Shown here: positions 1-12,210 of the stretch, piece by piece
Layout: each line of letters begins with the position of its first letter
Numbering within the stretch: position 1 is the first letter of the stretch
Source of the DNA: Leptodontidium sp. MPI-SDFR-AT-0119
Lineage: Eukaryota; Ascomycota; Leotiomycetes; Helotiales; Leptodontidiaceae
Assembly: GCA_020726505.1 (NCBI GenBank)
Contig: JAHLEZ010000007.1
Span: 1,550,001 to 1,614,000, forward strand
Direction: 5' to 3'
Length of the DNA: 64,000 nt
The notes under the pieces: model-generated
What the model was told of the DNA's origin: nothing
The model's database searches: none
What the model saw: only the letters and a program-made list of their open reading frames with translations
Translations under genes and position numbers: made by a program

Positions 1-87
1 CAAGTCAAAGGCGTGTATGTGCCATTTCTCAAGAGGAATGATGTCCATCAAAACCACTGAAGCCTCCCAATTTCCCCTTAGCCCCTT

Positions 88-1422
88 TCACAAGCTTTTC
101 TTCTCATCTAAAAGTCCCAATTCAGCTTGATGCCTAAGAGCCCATTCAACAGCCGATTTCAACGCCTCATCCGTCGAAACTTTAGGAGAGTATCCCAATC
201 TGTCCTTTGCTTTGCTGACATCGAAAGTTCGATTCAAGCAAACCCACTCCAACCTACGTCTTCTGATTACCTGCTAATTATTAGTTCTGATCCAGACACC
301 GAGAACATCAGACGACATTACCTTTGGTTGTTTATACCCAAACGAGAATATCAAATAGATCCACTCAAGGATGAACGCAAGAGTCATAATAACAGAAGCA
401 GAGATGATCTTGACATCCTCAATTTTCTGGACGAAACCAGCGTGGGCCCACATCTTTCGACGGAGGGTCCAGTAGGACATTGGGTTGTCATCCGTGACAA
501 AGAAAGCTTCTCCGTCGACTTCTGGTGCGTTGGGGTCGGCGATACCAGCAAGGAGGGCGTTCATAGCTAGTATGTGAGCATGGGCTGCGTTCTCGACCTG
601 GGTTCGGTCAGCATAATCAATATTTCAGAGGGTTGTAGTTACATACAGCGAGAAAATCCGAGTGCTTTGAGCCATCGCCGATCTGAAGGCGGGTTTCACC
701 AAGACGCAGAGCCTCCATAGCTGGCCATGTAAGCGTCATATCTCCAACGCCGTACATCCCACCGATTCGGAGACAGCAAGTGCGTAATCCACGTTTCTTA
801 GCGGGACTTCGATTATTGGCGAGGAGGACCTTTGTGATATTAATACCAAAGTATTTAAACACATCGAAAATAAAATCATGAATAGTGGAAAGGGGCTTAC
901 CAAAGTATCAGCAATACCCTTCGTACCGGAATACGGATCGAATCTACTAATGTTGATCTGCACTTCAGAAACAACTGCATCTTCAACCGCCATGTATGAT
1001 TCCTTCCGCTGGAGAATCGCAGCCGAGGATGTGTAAACAAATACCTCAACGGACACTTCGTCTCTTGCGCACTCTAGCAAGTTGTCCGTCCCTTCCACGT
1101 TCACCTTTGTGAATAATTCCACATCGTCAGCATCGGTTGTTGGACACACGCCTGGGAGAGCAGAGGCCGTGTGGATGATGACTTGGGGTTTGATGATCGA
1201 GATGAGTTTTTGCAGGCGTGAAAGGGAGATTATTGAGCAGGTGTGGTAGGCGACACCCGCGTGGGGGTTTATGGGAGTGTTGAGGTCGATGACTGAGATT
1301 TTGGGAGGTGGGAAGGCTTTGGCTTGGTGGAGGAGGGAGTGGACAATTTGCTGGCCCAGGAAACCGCAGCCGCCAACCACGAGGATCGATCTGGGTGCTA
1401 GAGGGGCAGGATGTTGAGCCAT
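88..1422 (-). CDS. ERG26-like 3-beta-hydroxysteroid / sterol-4-carboxylate 3-dehydrogenase
   Basis: Four exons fit well (1422-901, 829-647, 597-322, about 270-88), giving 387 residues. The N-terminus has the Rossmann motif GGCGFLG after a short leader. Further on are a Tyr-x3-Lys active site (YSGTK, about residue 170), a substrate-region segment like that of ERG26 (RIGGMYGVGD) and a VENAAHAHILA segment typical of 3-beta-HSD/ERG26 proteins. A single hydrophobic helix near residue 300 would anchor it in the ER membrane. ERG26 enzymes oxidatively decarboxylate the C-4 carboxysterol made by ERG25, using NAD. The C-terminus (FDVSKAKDRLGYSP) is the usual end of this fold. It may be the true ERG26 or a paralogue acting on another steroid-like substrate. 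ERG25 and ERG1 lie about 12-15 kb away. The last acceptor is ambiguous between two adjacent AGs. Confidence 0.8.
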
Positions 1423-1927
1423 CTTGAATCTCGAAGGCGGTGTTTAAGTCGTGCTGCAGATTTGAGACTAAGCGCGCCGATATTGAGAAATAAGTCGACC
1501 GAGGAGTGGGATGTTGTGAGGAGGCGATGGCCAAAGGGGAGAAATTGCTGCTGCTTCGAAAATTACAACTGCGCATATATGAGAACAACGAATGGACGCC
1601 GCTTGAACCTGTTAATATCGGTTCTTTCTTTGATACGGAGAATGTAAGAGATTCATTCCAGCTCGGCGATTCACTTTGTTCTCGAAATTGAATTCGAAAC
1701 ACTCAAACATACCTAGGCACTGAATCGAATTCTTAGGGCAACATTAGTTTATACAGTATGATTTTGTGTATAAGTATTTTGATTAAATGGGAAGTATTGC
1801 TGTTACAGGCTAAATTGCTTTTTGAGGTGACATGAAGAAAAAGGAAAGGTGATCGGCGTGTCGACCATGTTCGTTTCAAATATCTCCCCAAAGTAATTTT
1901 TCGGTGAATCGGCCTTTTTTTTTCAGA
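1423..1927. other. Intergenic stretch, no gene seen
   Basis: Short overlapping open frames only, without recognisable similarity. It contains the promoter side of the sterol dehydrogenase and the 3' side of the lyase gene. A T-rich run precedes the lyase stop. Confidence 0.4.
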
Positions 1928-3861
1928 CTAAATGAAGTCAATGGCATCCAAAGAAATGCCTGGGCTGAGGAATTCGGTGCCGGTGCTTCCACTGATGACA
2001 TTGATAGACATGATGTTGTATTGACCAGCGGTTAAGAATGCCGAAGCTGGTACATCATACTGATTCTCTTAGCCTTGTGCCAACTTTGGGAATGAGCAAC
2101 TTACTGTGAGCATCACATTGTTGCCACGATATGTACCAACCGTTAAGCTCCGAGTTGAGGCCTGAGTCGTGGCGGCTGGAAGTTTGCTTGACCAACCGTT
2201 GATGGTGATCTGAGGACGGCCGCCAATAAAAGCTTCTGTGATACCAATGCGAACAGTGTGAGCAGCTGCTGTTTGGGCGGCGGTGAGCTTGAAGTAGATC
2301 AGATGACCATTATTAATATCCTCTGTTACCTGTTAGCAAAGGATAAAAGTCTCTGAGTGACTATACATACTCCACATGTAACCTGGCATAGAACCAGCAG
2401 CATTGCTAGTGCCTACGATATAATTTGGTGGGGTCCATGTCGATATCCGTTTGTCGCTAGGGTGCATGTATGTTGGCAGCATGGGAGTCTTGTCGAAGTT
2501 CGTGAACCCTGCTGGAGACCCGTCCCACTCGCCTGAGCGACATTAGCCTTGATCTTTTGAAAATTCCAGTGCATCTTACCAATTCTCCAAATAGAAACAG
2601 TATCTGAAGGATCCGTGGGCGTAATCGAGTTCAGTGCGATCTTTCCCCCAGCAGTGACGACGACACTTGACGTATGCACTTCAATTTCGCCCTTGTAGAT
2701 CGTCAGAGTGTAAGTGCCTGGAAGAATCTTTGCGATGCTGAAGGCTCCTGTTGTTGGATTGGCTGTTCCCCAGTATTGAGCATCGGTGTTAGAAAGCCCT
2801 ACAACGTAGGTATATCCAGCTTTCATGTTCTTGATCCCAACACCAGCGACACTCCCACGACCCGAAGTGGGCACCCAACCTTTAATACCGAGAGTGTCCA
2901 TCCAAGACCAATCCACATTGCGAGAAATCAGCGCGGAGTTTGGCGCACCTCCATCTGTGAAAGAGAGCACATATGGACCCTGCAGACCCCATCGCTGGGG
3001 GTCAGTGGTACCCATGTTATAATAGAGAATCTCGTAAAGATCCTCTGCTATAGGAGAGCATCCACGAACAAGAGATCTGAAAAATGGGCCGCCAGAAGCC
3101 TTTTCTCGGTTCGAGCGAATAAGCCAGATCCCAAGCGTGGAAGTCGCTTTTCCAACGTAGTCGTAGTCCATGGTACGGCCATAGTTGCTACCTTGGTAAT
3201 GTTTCGACTTCGTGTAGCCATTTGCACTGGACAAGGTTACGTCAGAAGCTTCGACGGTGACAGTCGAGGCGTCGTAGTAATCTGAGTCTGTGAGTGCTTT
3301 GGGAAGCAGCCCAGGGACAAGTCTGACAATGTATCGAGATGCAGCAACCTACGTCGGGTTAGAAAATGTAATTGGTGGGGTGTTGGAGGACTTACGGTAG
3401 CATCCCCCTTGTTGGTAAGCATGTAGATGTTGTTGTTTCCATATCTTGCAATATATGTTTGGACTATAGTGCCGTATGTAACTGTCACCTGTATGATGTT
3501 GGCCGGGGCTGGAGTGTTAGCCGCGTACAAACTGAGTTAGATGATTGCCTTACTCGAATATTGCTTGATCGTAACCACAGATGCACCCAATCCACTTTCC
3601 ACATGGGAGTTCTTGCCCTGATAACCATTCGTTTCGGTCCCTCTGTATTTCATGGAAGTGATATCTCCATTACTCTTCGAAACGGCAAATACAAGCTGGG
3701 CTCCAGTTTCTGGTAATGGTCAGTGTGCTATATCTGTCATCCAGAATATCCGGGCAAGTACCGATGATGTAGGAGCTTCCATTGTCAGTGTATCCCCAAG
3801 CGGCAAACGCAACGGATGGAAGACTGATAGCAGCTAGCAACAACGAGCCGAGAAACTTCAT
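1928..3861 (-). CDS. Secreted rhamnogalacturonan lyase, polysaccharide lyase family 4
   Basis: Seven exons join in frame (3861-3762, 3709-3554, 3508-3396, 3348-2580, 2532-2371, 2322-2105, 2059-1928) to 549 residues, close to the 500-530 of Aspergillus RGL-A. It starts with a signal peptide (MKFLGSLLLAAISLPSVAFA) and the mature start WGYTDNGSSYII is typical of the family. A Lys-containing segment TKSKHY near residue 170 lies where the catalytic Lys of PL4 is expected. The middle fibronectin-like domain (GYTYVVGLSNTDAQYWG) is followed by the C-terminal carbohydrate-binding-like domain starting IWRIGEWDG and ending GTEFLSPGISLDAIDFI. The enzyme cleaves the rhamnose-galacturonate backbone of pectin by beta-elimination outside the cell, consistent with a plant-associated or litter-decaying fungus. 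The Gly-His before the substrate loop seems changed (see findings). Confidence 0.9.
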
Positions 3862-5820
3862 TTCTGCAGTTCTTTAAAACGCTGAAACGAGTTGAAAGTC
3901 AGCCAAAAGCTAGTCAGGAAACCAAACATGGCGATGCCCAACATCTTATGTGAACAATCCCAGCACAACTGGAGAGTAGCACGGAGCACAAGGATTCGAA
4001 ATGCTCGGATAGGAAGGAAATCAAAGGATAAGCATCGTCCGTGATTTTGATCAGAAGTCCCGTCATGAACAGGCTGGATTTTGGGGGAAGTTTGGTGGTT
4101 GGTGGATTAAAATTCGAGGATTATCTTGTCTTGGCGAACAGCTTCAACCCATGTTCAGTAAGTGGGGAGATCGCTAAATAATCCGTTTGTGAAATGTACC
4201 TCCGAGATAGAGAGACTTGTTTTCTAGGCACCCCATAGAATCAGATTAATTGATCAAGATATCAAGAGTTTCAGTCAATGCATCGAAACAACCTTATGCA
4301 AACTCTGGACGGGGAATTTGTGACGCGAGCCGAAGGGGATTTGAGAACGTATGATTGTGCAAGTGAGCTGCTGCTGCATGGCCCAAGAAATAGTACCTAT
4401 TATTAAGTCTTAAAATTGTTACTCATTGAGAAGAGTAAACGATGAATCGATTTGAAGAGTAACAGTCGAGCGCGGTTGAGTGAGCACAATAGTGATGGGA
4501 ATGTGTTACATGTGGAGTCAGGACTGATGCACCTCTGAATAGGCCAGCGTTTTCCAGAAAGGAGGCTCGCCTCCCTACTTCTCCATCCGCCATATTCAAA
4601 ACTTACAAAATCTAGCAGGCATCAGCATCGGTCTTCCTTGACTACGTGCCTCGCGCTTCTTCGCCCTCTATGGTTAGCCTTTTCGTTCGACCTACCGCAA
4701 TCTGGAATCGCAAACCCATGTAGGCTTCCGGGACCGAGTAGATTATGACGACATAGGCGGCATCTGATGTATAAAATGACTTACTTCGCAGTATCAAATA
4801 TGTATGCGCCCAGAGTACATGAGTGAGAACTCCTACATAGGATTTGAGAAGAGCGGGGTCTCGCTTTTCTGAATGCCATGCTGTTTGTTTCTCTTGGATT
4901 GTGTTGCGCGTTTACCTCGTTGCTGAAGTTTCAAAAGCAAGATACTCAAACGGAGTACTTTTGAAGTCCTATTCTATCTCCTCTGGGTAGCTGCGTCTCA
5001 ATCCGTTTAATCGTTTTTCAGCTCCGCACTTGGGTTGTCATTAGCCGATACGATGAGAGACCGCATCTTGTCACGGCCTATTGAGCAAAACTTGTTGTAC
5101 GGATGTGTGACAGGCCGAACGATCATCCGGAAGAACACTCGCTAATCCCCAGAACCTCCAAAAAGCTCTGTTGAATCTATCCAAGTAGAAGCTTCAAGAT
5201 TTCACTCAGACCGCTGTACCCTTCGGGCGATTACACTGCATTGTTTCACTTCACTTCAGAACCAGTGCATTGCAGCAAAATTGTGCCAGCTGGTCTTTAT
5301 TGGATTCCAGGGAGGGTTCGACCAGATCCACCTCGGCGGGTCAAATCGCGGCGCTGAGGCATTACCAATCGGGTTTCGAAGTATTAGGAAATCTCAGATC
5401 TTCTAGGGCCAGCGTTTGTTTTCAATGTTTACGTTCGTTAAGCGAGCTCGGGCGCGGCGGCTCCCCATTTCCTACCCTCGCTCCCACAGAGGCGTATGAA
5501 TTCACAATAGCAACAAGGGGACCGGGACGACCTGTGGACTTTAAGATGGCGCTCAGGGTATGAAGAAGGTTGGTGGATCTATACCAGGGCTACGGGGACC
5601 ACGGCAGAATGAAACCGACTCTAGTTCATGAGTATGAGTTGTTGAGAGATATGTGAGGCGCGAGGTCTCACAAGAGTCTCCTCGTAGAAGTGATAGATGA
5701 TAGAAAAGCGTTGCATTTGTCCTTCCCCGCATGTAGCCTATCTTACAGAAACTGTGTTCACACCTTCGTGATGCCATGCTTGTCCGCCCCGAGTGGTTCC
5801 CAGCACATCAATATCTGCTT
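3862..5820. other. Long intergenic region with repeat debris
   Basis: No convincing gene in about 1.96 kb. Around 4555-4600 there is a near-palindromic GGAGGCTCGCCTCC. A dispersed repeat fragment lies at 5405-5495 and is listed separately. The 500 bases before 3861 should hold the lyase promoter. Confidence 0.5.
5405..5495 (+). repeat. Dispersed repeat fragment, copy 1
   Basis: A core of about 36 bases starting AGCGTTTGTTTTC and ending GTTCGTTAAGCGAG recurs at 9351-9386 with one mismatch. A second block of about 30 bases (CCCCATTTCCTACCCTCGC here) is also shared after a variable spacer. Both copies are on the same strand. It is most likely debris of a transposon family present elsewhere in the genome. 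Confidence 0.6.
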
Positions 5821-6930
5821 TCAAATCCACGTTTCAAACTCAGCAGCCACAATAACTGCTGGATCCTGATATCGAAGACCAGACTCGTCTCCAAGTGCGA
5901 TAAGAGCCGGAAAGATGATGCTAAAACAGAAGCCATTGCAGTCAGTTCAATGCGCTATACACAGTTCAGGGAAGGTTCCTTACGCTCGCTCATTGGAGAC
6001 AAAGTCTTCGATCTCATCACGTCTCGTGGCAGAAAACGGAGCAAGCCTGCGTTGTATCAACGGAGCCGTATCATTCAATCGAGTCTCTTTCGGGCCGAAA
6101 TTGTCGAAACTGAAACACCAAGGGCGAAGATCACGCAGAATGCCGAAGCCAACTCGAGAGGCAATATTGAAGCAACGTTTCAATTCAAGGAGCTCGCTGT
6201 CGTTCAACTCTATGAACGGCTCAAGTAGCGCTTGCGATAATCCAATTAGTTTATCGATAGCGTCTGGGTTAACTGGTTGCTGGTCCAGGTCATCACATAG
6301 GGCAGCAAGTGGGTATATAGGTGTTTGGCAAAGTAGAAAGCACAGGTAGACTCTTGCCTTTTCCCACACCCAACACCCGAATTCGTCGAAGTGATTGCCG
6401 TCGATTGTTTTAGCTGTGGCAATCAACGTTGGAGACAGAAGAGTATATGATGGTGAGCCTTGGAGAGAGATGTTGGCGAAGATGATCCAAGATAAGAGAC
6501 CTGTCAAGGCAGACTCGCGAGAAGCAACGTCCGTGAGCCGAGGTGTTATACGTTTAAGCTGAGCCAACTCGCGGGCTGTATAAGGGTATTGCCGGGTTTT
6601 GAGAGTAAGCTCTGGATCCGAGAGCAGATGAGTTGTTGGCTTCCAGGTAACATTGCCAACAAAGTTTCGGAGTGCAGATCGTAATGATCCAAACCGCCCA
6701 ACAATGTATGGAGATCTGTAGTCGCGAAACAACTTCCACTCCTTGGTAGTAAATTTTCGTCGTTGTGGAGTCCAGTCATCTGTGTATGATACCGAAGAAG
6801 AATCCGACCCAACCGAGTTGCTACGGACCAGGGACAGTTGGAACACTAGCCATGTAGCCGTCGCACCAATCAGTCCAGACAGAATAGCAGTTGAGAGTCG
6901 TTCTACCCCGAAAAGGCGGTCGTTCACCAT
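5821..6930 (-). CDS. Hypothetical protein with N-terminal membrane anchor
   Basis: Two exons (6930-5984 and 5920-5821, intron GTAAGG...TTTTAG) give 348 residues. After MVNDRLFGVERLS there is one hydrophobic segment of about 20 residues (AILSGLIGATATWLVFQLSL), then a soluble domain. That domain has conserved-looking aromatic blocks (EWKLFRDYRSPYIVGRFGSL, SWIIFANISLQGSPSYTLLSP) and ends DPAVIVAAEFETWI. I do not recognise the family. The codon pattern and clean splice support a real gene. It is divergent from the actin-fold gene starting at 7681, with about 750 bases between them. Confidence 0.65.
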
Positions 6931-7680
6931 GGCTCTTTTGCTCGAAGCAGGTTTGCTTCGAGTTCAAGCTTCGCACGTGGAGCTTCAGGGAATAGAGCAG
7001 GATGCCAATATGCAGCTGGGAAACGAGAGTCAGGAAACTTGAGGTTTATTGTTGGACACCTCAAAATTGAGAGTTCGAGCTGGAGATGGGAGGGAAATGC
7101 AGGGCAAGTAAGTTCAGGAAAAATAAGTGAATTTGGACGTATAAGTAGGTAGGGGAGGCACGATATCCACTCATTTTCGTAGGTCTCAAGTGAATCACTG
7201 CGGTCAGCGGTCATCACCACATATTTTGGAACGACGTCCGGGACACAACCTCTTCCATTCACCAGAGCAAGCAGGCTCCACTGACTAATCAAATTGCTCC
7301 GGCCCAAGCCCACGTCTTTGAGACCTCGTCTTTCCTCACCAAACGTCTATCTTTGCGTAAGTATAGGGGTAAGAAGTTTGTAGCACATTGCCTTCCCGAA
7401 ATACACCTACATCTCTGCGACTCCATGAGCTTCTTCCAAAGAAGCCCCCCTCTCCCTGTATATTATTCTTCGTTCTATGGACGTCAGAACACACTGCCGT
7501 ACTTTTACAATCACACGACTGCGCCAACTACGTAGTGTTACAAAAGCTCCCAAAGGAAAATTCTGAGGCCGAGGCTTTGCAGCAATCTTGTGCTCCTCAA
7601 CGAAAGCATCCGTAGTGTGCTGGACTTGAGGATGACATCTAGCGGTAAAGACATATTATACCAGAGCAAGATGAAAGCTA
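6931..7680. other. Divergent intergenic region
   Basis: It lies between two divergent genes. Small open frames on both strands overlap each other and show no recognisable domain. A missing 5' exon of the downstream actin-fold gene could lie here, but I could not place one. Confidence 0.35.
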
Positions 7681-8914
7681 ATGTTGTCGGCTGTTTCGTA
7701 TCTACTATTAAAACTCCAATCACTTGTCTTTCCATCAAGAGAAATATTCAGAGACATTGAGCGCTGGCCAGGCTGTGGAGACAATTCCGAGCCAAAAATG
7801 CCAGCGAAAGTGTTCGTCATCTCTCGTTCAAATCACCCTCCGGCGTCCTGCTATGCTCCCTCGGACACTACCCAACAGTACGATGCCATACATGAGCACT
7901 TCAAGGAAAATTTTGTCACAGGCACGTTGAAGGGAAACTGGAATGCGACAAACCTACAGTTCCAGATGTGCTTCGGCCTCCTCATCCGCATCCTCACACA
8001 CGTGGTCCATACCATAAGCCGACGTGGTGACGTAAAAGATGAAGAGATCGCAATTGCAATCAACATCACAGGGCCCTTTCCCTGGAAACCCATCCTTCGG
8101 GAAGCACTTTGCGAAATGGTTTGGGGCGCCGCCAGGAGTGTAGATTTATTATCAATTCGACCCACAGAAACAATTCGGATCGCTTCTGTCGATTACGTGA
8201 TCTCAGCAGGAAGATGTTCCTCATTTGTTCCTCAGATTCCCAGGCTTCTCATGGGCGGTGAGAGTAGGACCAACAGAACATGGATCAGCCCCGGTGAGAT
8301 GGTAGCAGTATTCGACCTTGGGGGATACACAACTGATATTAGTGTCGTCGAATGCTATCTCAACACCCACCCCCATCCAGGGAAAATCCATGGATCCTCG
8401 TTTGAAGAGCCCCAGCCCGTTGGCACGAAACAAATTCACGACAAGATAAAGGACCTTCTGAGGACACAAATCAATCGATCTGTCGATACTCCTGCAAATC
8501 GGATCCAACGTTTAGAGGCGGCTGTGCAAAGCCAAGCAATCCTGGAAATCTTCAATCGGCCTACAAAACCCAAGCGCTCATACAAGTTTGCAATTGGTGA
8601 TGGGCTTAGCCTTCTTGAGTAAGCTCCTGATTGTATGCCAAGCACGGAATTTAACATCACCTTTAGGAGCGAGTTGGAAACGATGTTTGACCCATACTTC
8701 CGAGATCTCGACGTTCTATTCAAGTGCGCAAATTTCACAGGCAACTATCTTGTAAGTCACTTGCTAAATTTTATGATAACGGTGGTTTGAATTTGCTAAC
8801 TATGAGAAGAAATATGTTATCGTCACCGGTGGTGGGGCCCCGTTTCCAAGGATCAGAGATCATATCACAGAATATTGTCAAAGGGTGAAAGAGTCGCCTT
8901 TCTACAATGCATAA
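7681..8914 (+). CDS. Actin/Hsp70-fold (ParM-like) ATPase domain protein
   Basis: Three exons (7681-8618, 8667-8751, 8810-8914) give 375 residues. Two landmarks of the actin/Hsp70/ParM superfamily are present: the phosphate-2 loop VFDLGGYTTDISVVE at about residue 210, and a C-terminal adenosine loop YVIVTGGGAPFPRI at about residue 345. The usual N-terminal phosphate-1 loop (DxGxxxxK) is not visible, and the protein begins in what looks like subdomain sequence (PAKVFVISRSNHP). Either an upstream exon is missed or the domain is degenerate. An alternative start is the Met at 7798. Such proteins occur in fungi as uncharacterised actin-like ATPase proteins and also in bacteria as plasmid-segregating ParM. 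A cellular role is unknown. Confidence 0.65.
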
Positions 8915-9998
8915 ATGGAGTTTTTAGAGACCCCGTTGAGTTTCACTGAAAAGATCCAAAAAAAAAAAAAAAAAAAGGGCTGACTTTTGTACTTACAGGC
9001 TCATGTCAGCGAGGGTAACATCCCAAACTTGGAATGGAACAACTTCATCGGCTCGGTTGTTGGATAGAGTTGGATAAGCGTACTTTCTAATTTTCCTTGC
9101 CTTTCCTGGGACCTTTCGGGTTGTTTGTAGGAACGTCTTGTTATTATTTAAAAGTTGATATTGAAATTATCAGTTTGTGTTTTGACCGGCTTTGAATCAA
9201 TCAATTTCAAAGATATGCCTCCATTCATAATGCTGTTCATGAAGCCTAAAACAACTCCAAAAGATGATGAATCTCTTCCCAAGTGCCGCTATTAAGTCAT
9301 TGACAATCAGGTTCCTTAATGCCTGGGAATCCCAGATGTTTCCACGAGCCAGTCAGCGTTTGTTTTCCATGTTTACGTTCGTTAAGCGAGCGTAGCTGCC
9401 ACTGTTATCCGAAACAGCCCCTCATTTTCTACCTTCGCCCCCGTAGAGTCTTACTTCATGATGCTAAACCGTGCTCTGAATGCTATAAAAAATTAATTCG
9501 TTGTGTTGTTGTTGGTACCGGAGTCTGGTCAGGAGAGCGGAACACGGCAGATATTCTTTAAGGCATGTCTGCTGAAACTAAGTGGGCTCGTTCCGGGTCC
9601 CCGCGTCCCCAGGATTCACTGCCAGCGAAGACTGTCGCCTACTTACCAGATAAGGCCGTTTGTAGCTTCTGCAGCAGGACGGATAAGCACGTGCAGAAAC
9701 TCTTACCTTCTTGTTGTATGTCTTAGAGTGCCTTGGAAGTTCTGAGGAAGGCGGAGACTTCTAGAAACACTCTCGAAGACATCGAGTCCAGTCGACATCA
9801 AAGAAAATACTTGCAGGCAGGTTACAGATCTAAAACAGCCAGCAAAACATACATAAGTACTCATTCGTTTGCTGAGGGGTTCTTATGTTTTTTTTCCCTC
9901 GTCACCCACAACATCCTCATCAACCTCGCCGTCACCATAACCATACTCACACAACAAGACGAGAACAACGTACCCGAATAGACAGTAGAATAGACAGT
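8915..9998. other. Intergenic region with poly-A run and repeat fragment
   Basis: About 1.1 kb with a 19-base A run at 8958-8976 just after the actin-fold gene and the second dispersed-repeat copy at 9345-9450. No supported gene is seen. The last 150 bases are a C/A-rich leader for the RING gene. Confidence 0.45.
9345..9450 (+). repeat. Dispersed repeat fragment, copy 2
   Basis: Matches 5405-5495 on the same strand: the shared core ends ACGTTCGTTAAGCGAG, followed after a spacer of different sequence by CTCATTTTCTACCTTCGCCC. Both copies read VCF-x-CLRSLSE in one frame. That is compatible with a fragment of a transposon-borne reading frame, but the family is unknown. Confidence 0.6.
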
Positions 9999-11562
9999 AT
10001 GCCGCACTTCTGGGTGCCCAGAGGACTCCTAGGGGTCGACCCATCGGAGTCAGGCTTCACATGCACAGCGATCGTGAAACCTAAGAAGAAGAAGGGGCAG
10101 CCACAAGAAGGACACCGTCGATGCAGTCTAACCATGTTCAGCAATGAGAGCAAAGCGCAAGCCTGCCGCGTGCTCGACACCCTCGCGCAAATCGACGTCG
10201 TTTCCGAAAGCGTGAGCGAGGGAATGGGACGAGTTCTCGTTCGAGTTGCTGAGCTGACGTCGTGTCCGAGATGGCATCGAAAGCCTGGCCATTCGCAAGC
10301 TGAAGCTGTTGCTGCGAAGTGGAAGGGTATTATCCATCTGTTTGTTGCGAATGAGATAGCTTCGATCAGACGAGCTGGGAGAGAGCGGGTGCGTGTTGTC
10401 CCTGTACCAGTCCCGAGTCGTGCTCCCAGATCTGAGCAAGAGCTGTTTGTTCCGAGACGTAGAGTACGTTCTGTTCCGGACTCCAACGTGCATGAGCAGA
10501 GACCGATTGTCGAGAGAGCTTCTCGGAGAGCGAGAGAGAATGTGAGTTTCCTCTGGTATATCCCGCTCCTGCGAACACACTTACTGAAAGGTTTAAAGCG
10601 ACTACAACATCGTGACATCTCAGCACCACATCGCCCAAGAGAGCAGCAGCAACCTTCACCTCAAATGGAAGCATAAAATCTTCGACCATACCAACAACAG
10701 CCCGTCCAAGAGCACGGTCCAGAAATGGCACAGCCCTATGCCAACCCCTATGTCCACGGAGCTGCTCTCGCAGCCAGAGCGGCCGAGCGAAGACTTGCAC
10801 AGCAACAAGCAGAACTTCGACTAGGTCCAAACAGAGACCAGGCCGCAATCCGAGACTCAGCTTCACGCCCACACCAAGCTCCCCGACCCGAAGCCAGACC
10901 CGAACGAGCAGTCGAAAACAGACAACATGCTCCTCGGCTCCCAGTTCATCAGGCAGTTGAAGAATACAGACCTCAACCTGCGGCTGCTGTACGTCGTCCG
11001 GATGTAGCTGAGCACATGGCAGAGATGCAAAGACTTCAGGAACAGATATCTCGTCTCGAAATCGACTTCCTCGAGCGCATGGGGGCTGAACGTGTACGAG
11101 CTGCTCGTGCCCAAGCCGAAATTCTAGCACAACTTCCCGCTATCCCAGCTGCACGCATCATACCTATTCGCAACCCAATACGTGAGCCTGAAGATGTACG
11201 AGGTGAAGAAGCTTTCGTTTTTCCTGCTGCTGAGGAACCTAGAGCTCTTCGTGCAGTTGCTGTACCAGCTGCAGTTCTGGCACCAGCTCGACCCTACGTA
11301 CCCGTCCGCAAACCTTTCGAGGAGTGCTACATCTGCAACGATGGTTTTGATGGCCCAGACTATGCGATCTGGTGTCAAGACCAGTGTGGAACGAATGTTC
11401 ATCGGGGATGTTTCGAGGAGTGGAATCGTATCAATGAATATGCTAGGAGGAAATGTGGGTTCTGGTAAGTGAAGTCAACGCCGATAATTGGAAGGAAGAG
11501 AGAAAGAAGAGTCTGATGCTAATTTGAAGGGTAGTCGTCGTCCATGGGTTGAACAGCTGTGA
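9999..11562 (+). CDS. Variant RING-finger protein with Ala/Pro/Arg-rich middle
   Basis: Start chosen at MPHFWVPRGLLG; an upstream in-frame Met at 9885 lies in leader-like sequence. The first exon ends near 10542. The junction to the next coding block (about 10701-11470, PVQEHGPEMAQPY...) is uncertain. A last intron, GTAAGT...GGGTAG, restores the zinc motif KCGFCRRPWVEQL before the stop at 11560. The C-terminal domain has the pattern CYIC-x14-WCQDQC, then VHRGC, then CGFC, a RING-like C2-CHC-C2 arrangement. The middle has an alpha-helical Ala/Arg/Gln-rich stretch (about residues 240-340). The protein probably binds an E2 and acts as an ubiquitin ligase, but that is inferred from the zinc pattern only. 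Confidence 0.6.
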
Positions 11563-12210
11563 AAAAGTGGCGAGAAGGAACAGCTCGGGGAAATCGGAGA
11601 TTTAGAGCTCTGCTGCGACACAGGACCGAGCAAAGAGATTCCACTCAAAGATATCGTGGAAATCCCAGAATCTCTCCCTATAAAAGTAGCCTCATCACTG
11701 CTGGGTCTCGATTTCACTAGCATGGCAAGGGACATGGCTCAGGGAAGACTGGTTCGAATGAACTCGTCTGAGAGAGGGACATCGGCGGTTCACCTTTTTC
11801 TGATTTCCGAACTTGTTGTGCTTTGGATATGGGTATTTGCTGGGTTTTTATTTGCTGGTTCTGTTTTTCCGTGCGGGAGCCAAGGAGTTTGGTGCATGAG
11901 TGCAAAATTTGGGGAGGGCTGTTTTCTTGCGGACTTGAGGTAGATTTTCAAGATGAGGACAAGAACATGATATCGGTTACGGAACGTCATGAATGAGCCT
12001 GGTTCTCTTGTGACTCTTGGGTATTCTTGGTTTCTGAAAACGGTATAATTGTTTCTTCATAATGAAGTGAAAAGAATGCGAGGTACCCAATCACATGTAA
12101 ATCACGAGACCCCCTCTCATTGGCCACCTCCAACCTTCCATCCATCCACACCCATCCACGCAACCATCAAGCATTTACCCACCCACCTCACAACCACACC
12201 AAATCTCACC
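11563..12210. other. Intergenic region
   Basis: It holds the 3' side of the RING gene and the C-rich 5' leader of the carbinolamine dehydratase. One open frame (11656-11943) has a hydrophobic stretch, but no start context or similarity that I can support. Confidence 0.35.

Noticed and set aside
1127..1702. 191-codon frame antisense-phase to the sterol dehydrogenase
   Set aside because: Shadow of exon 1 in another frame; Ser/Pro-rich without motifs.
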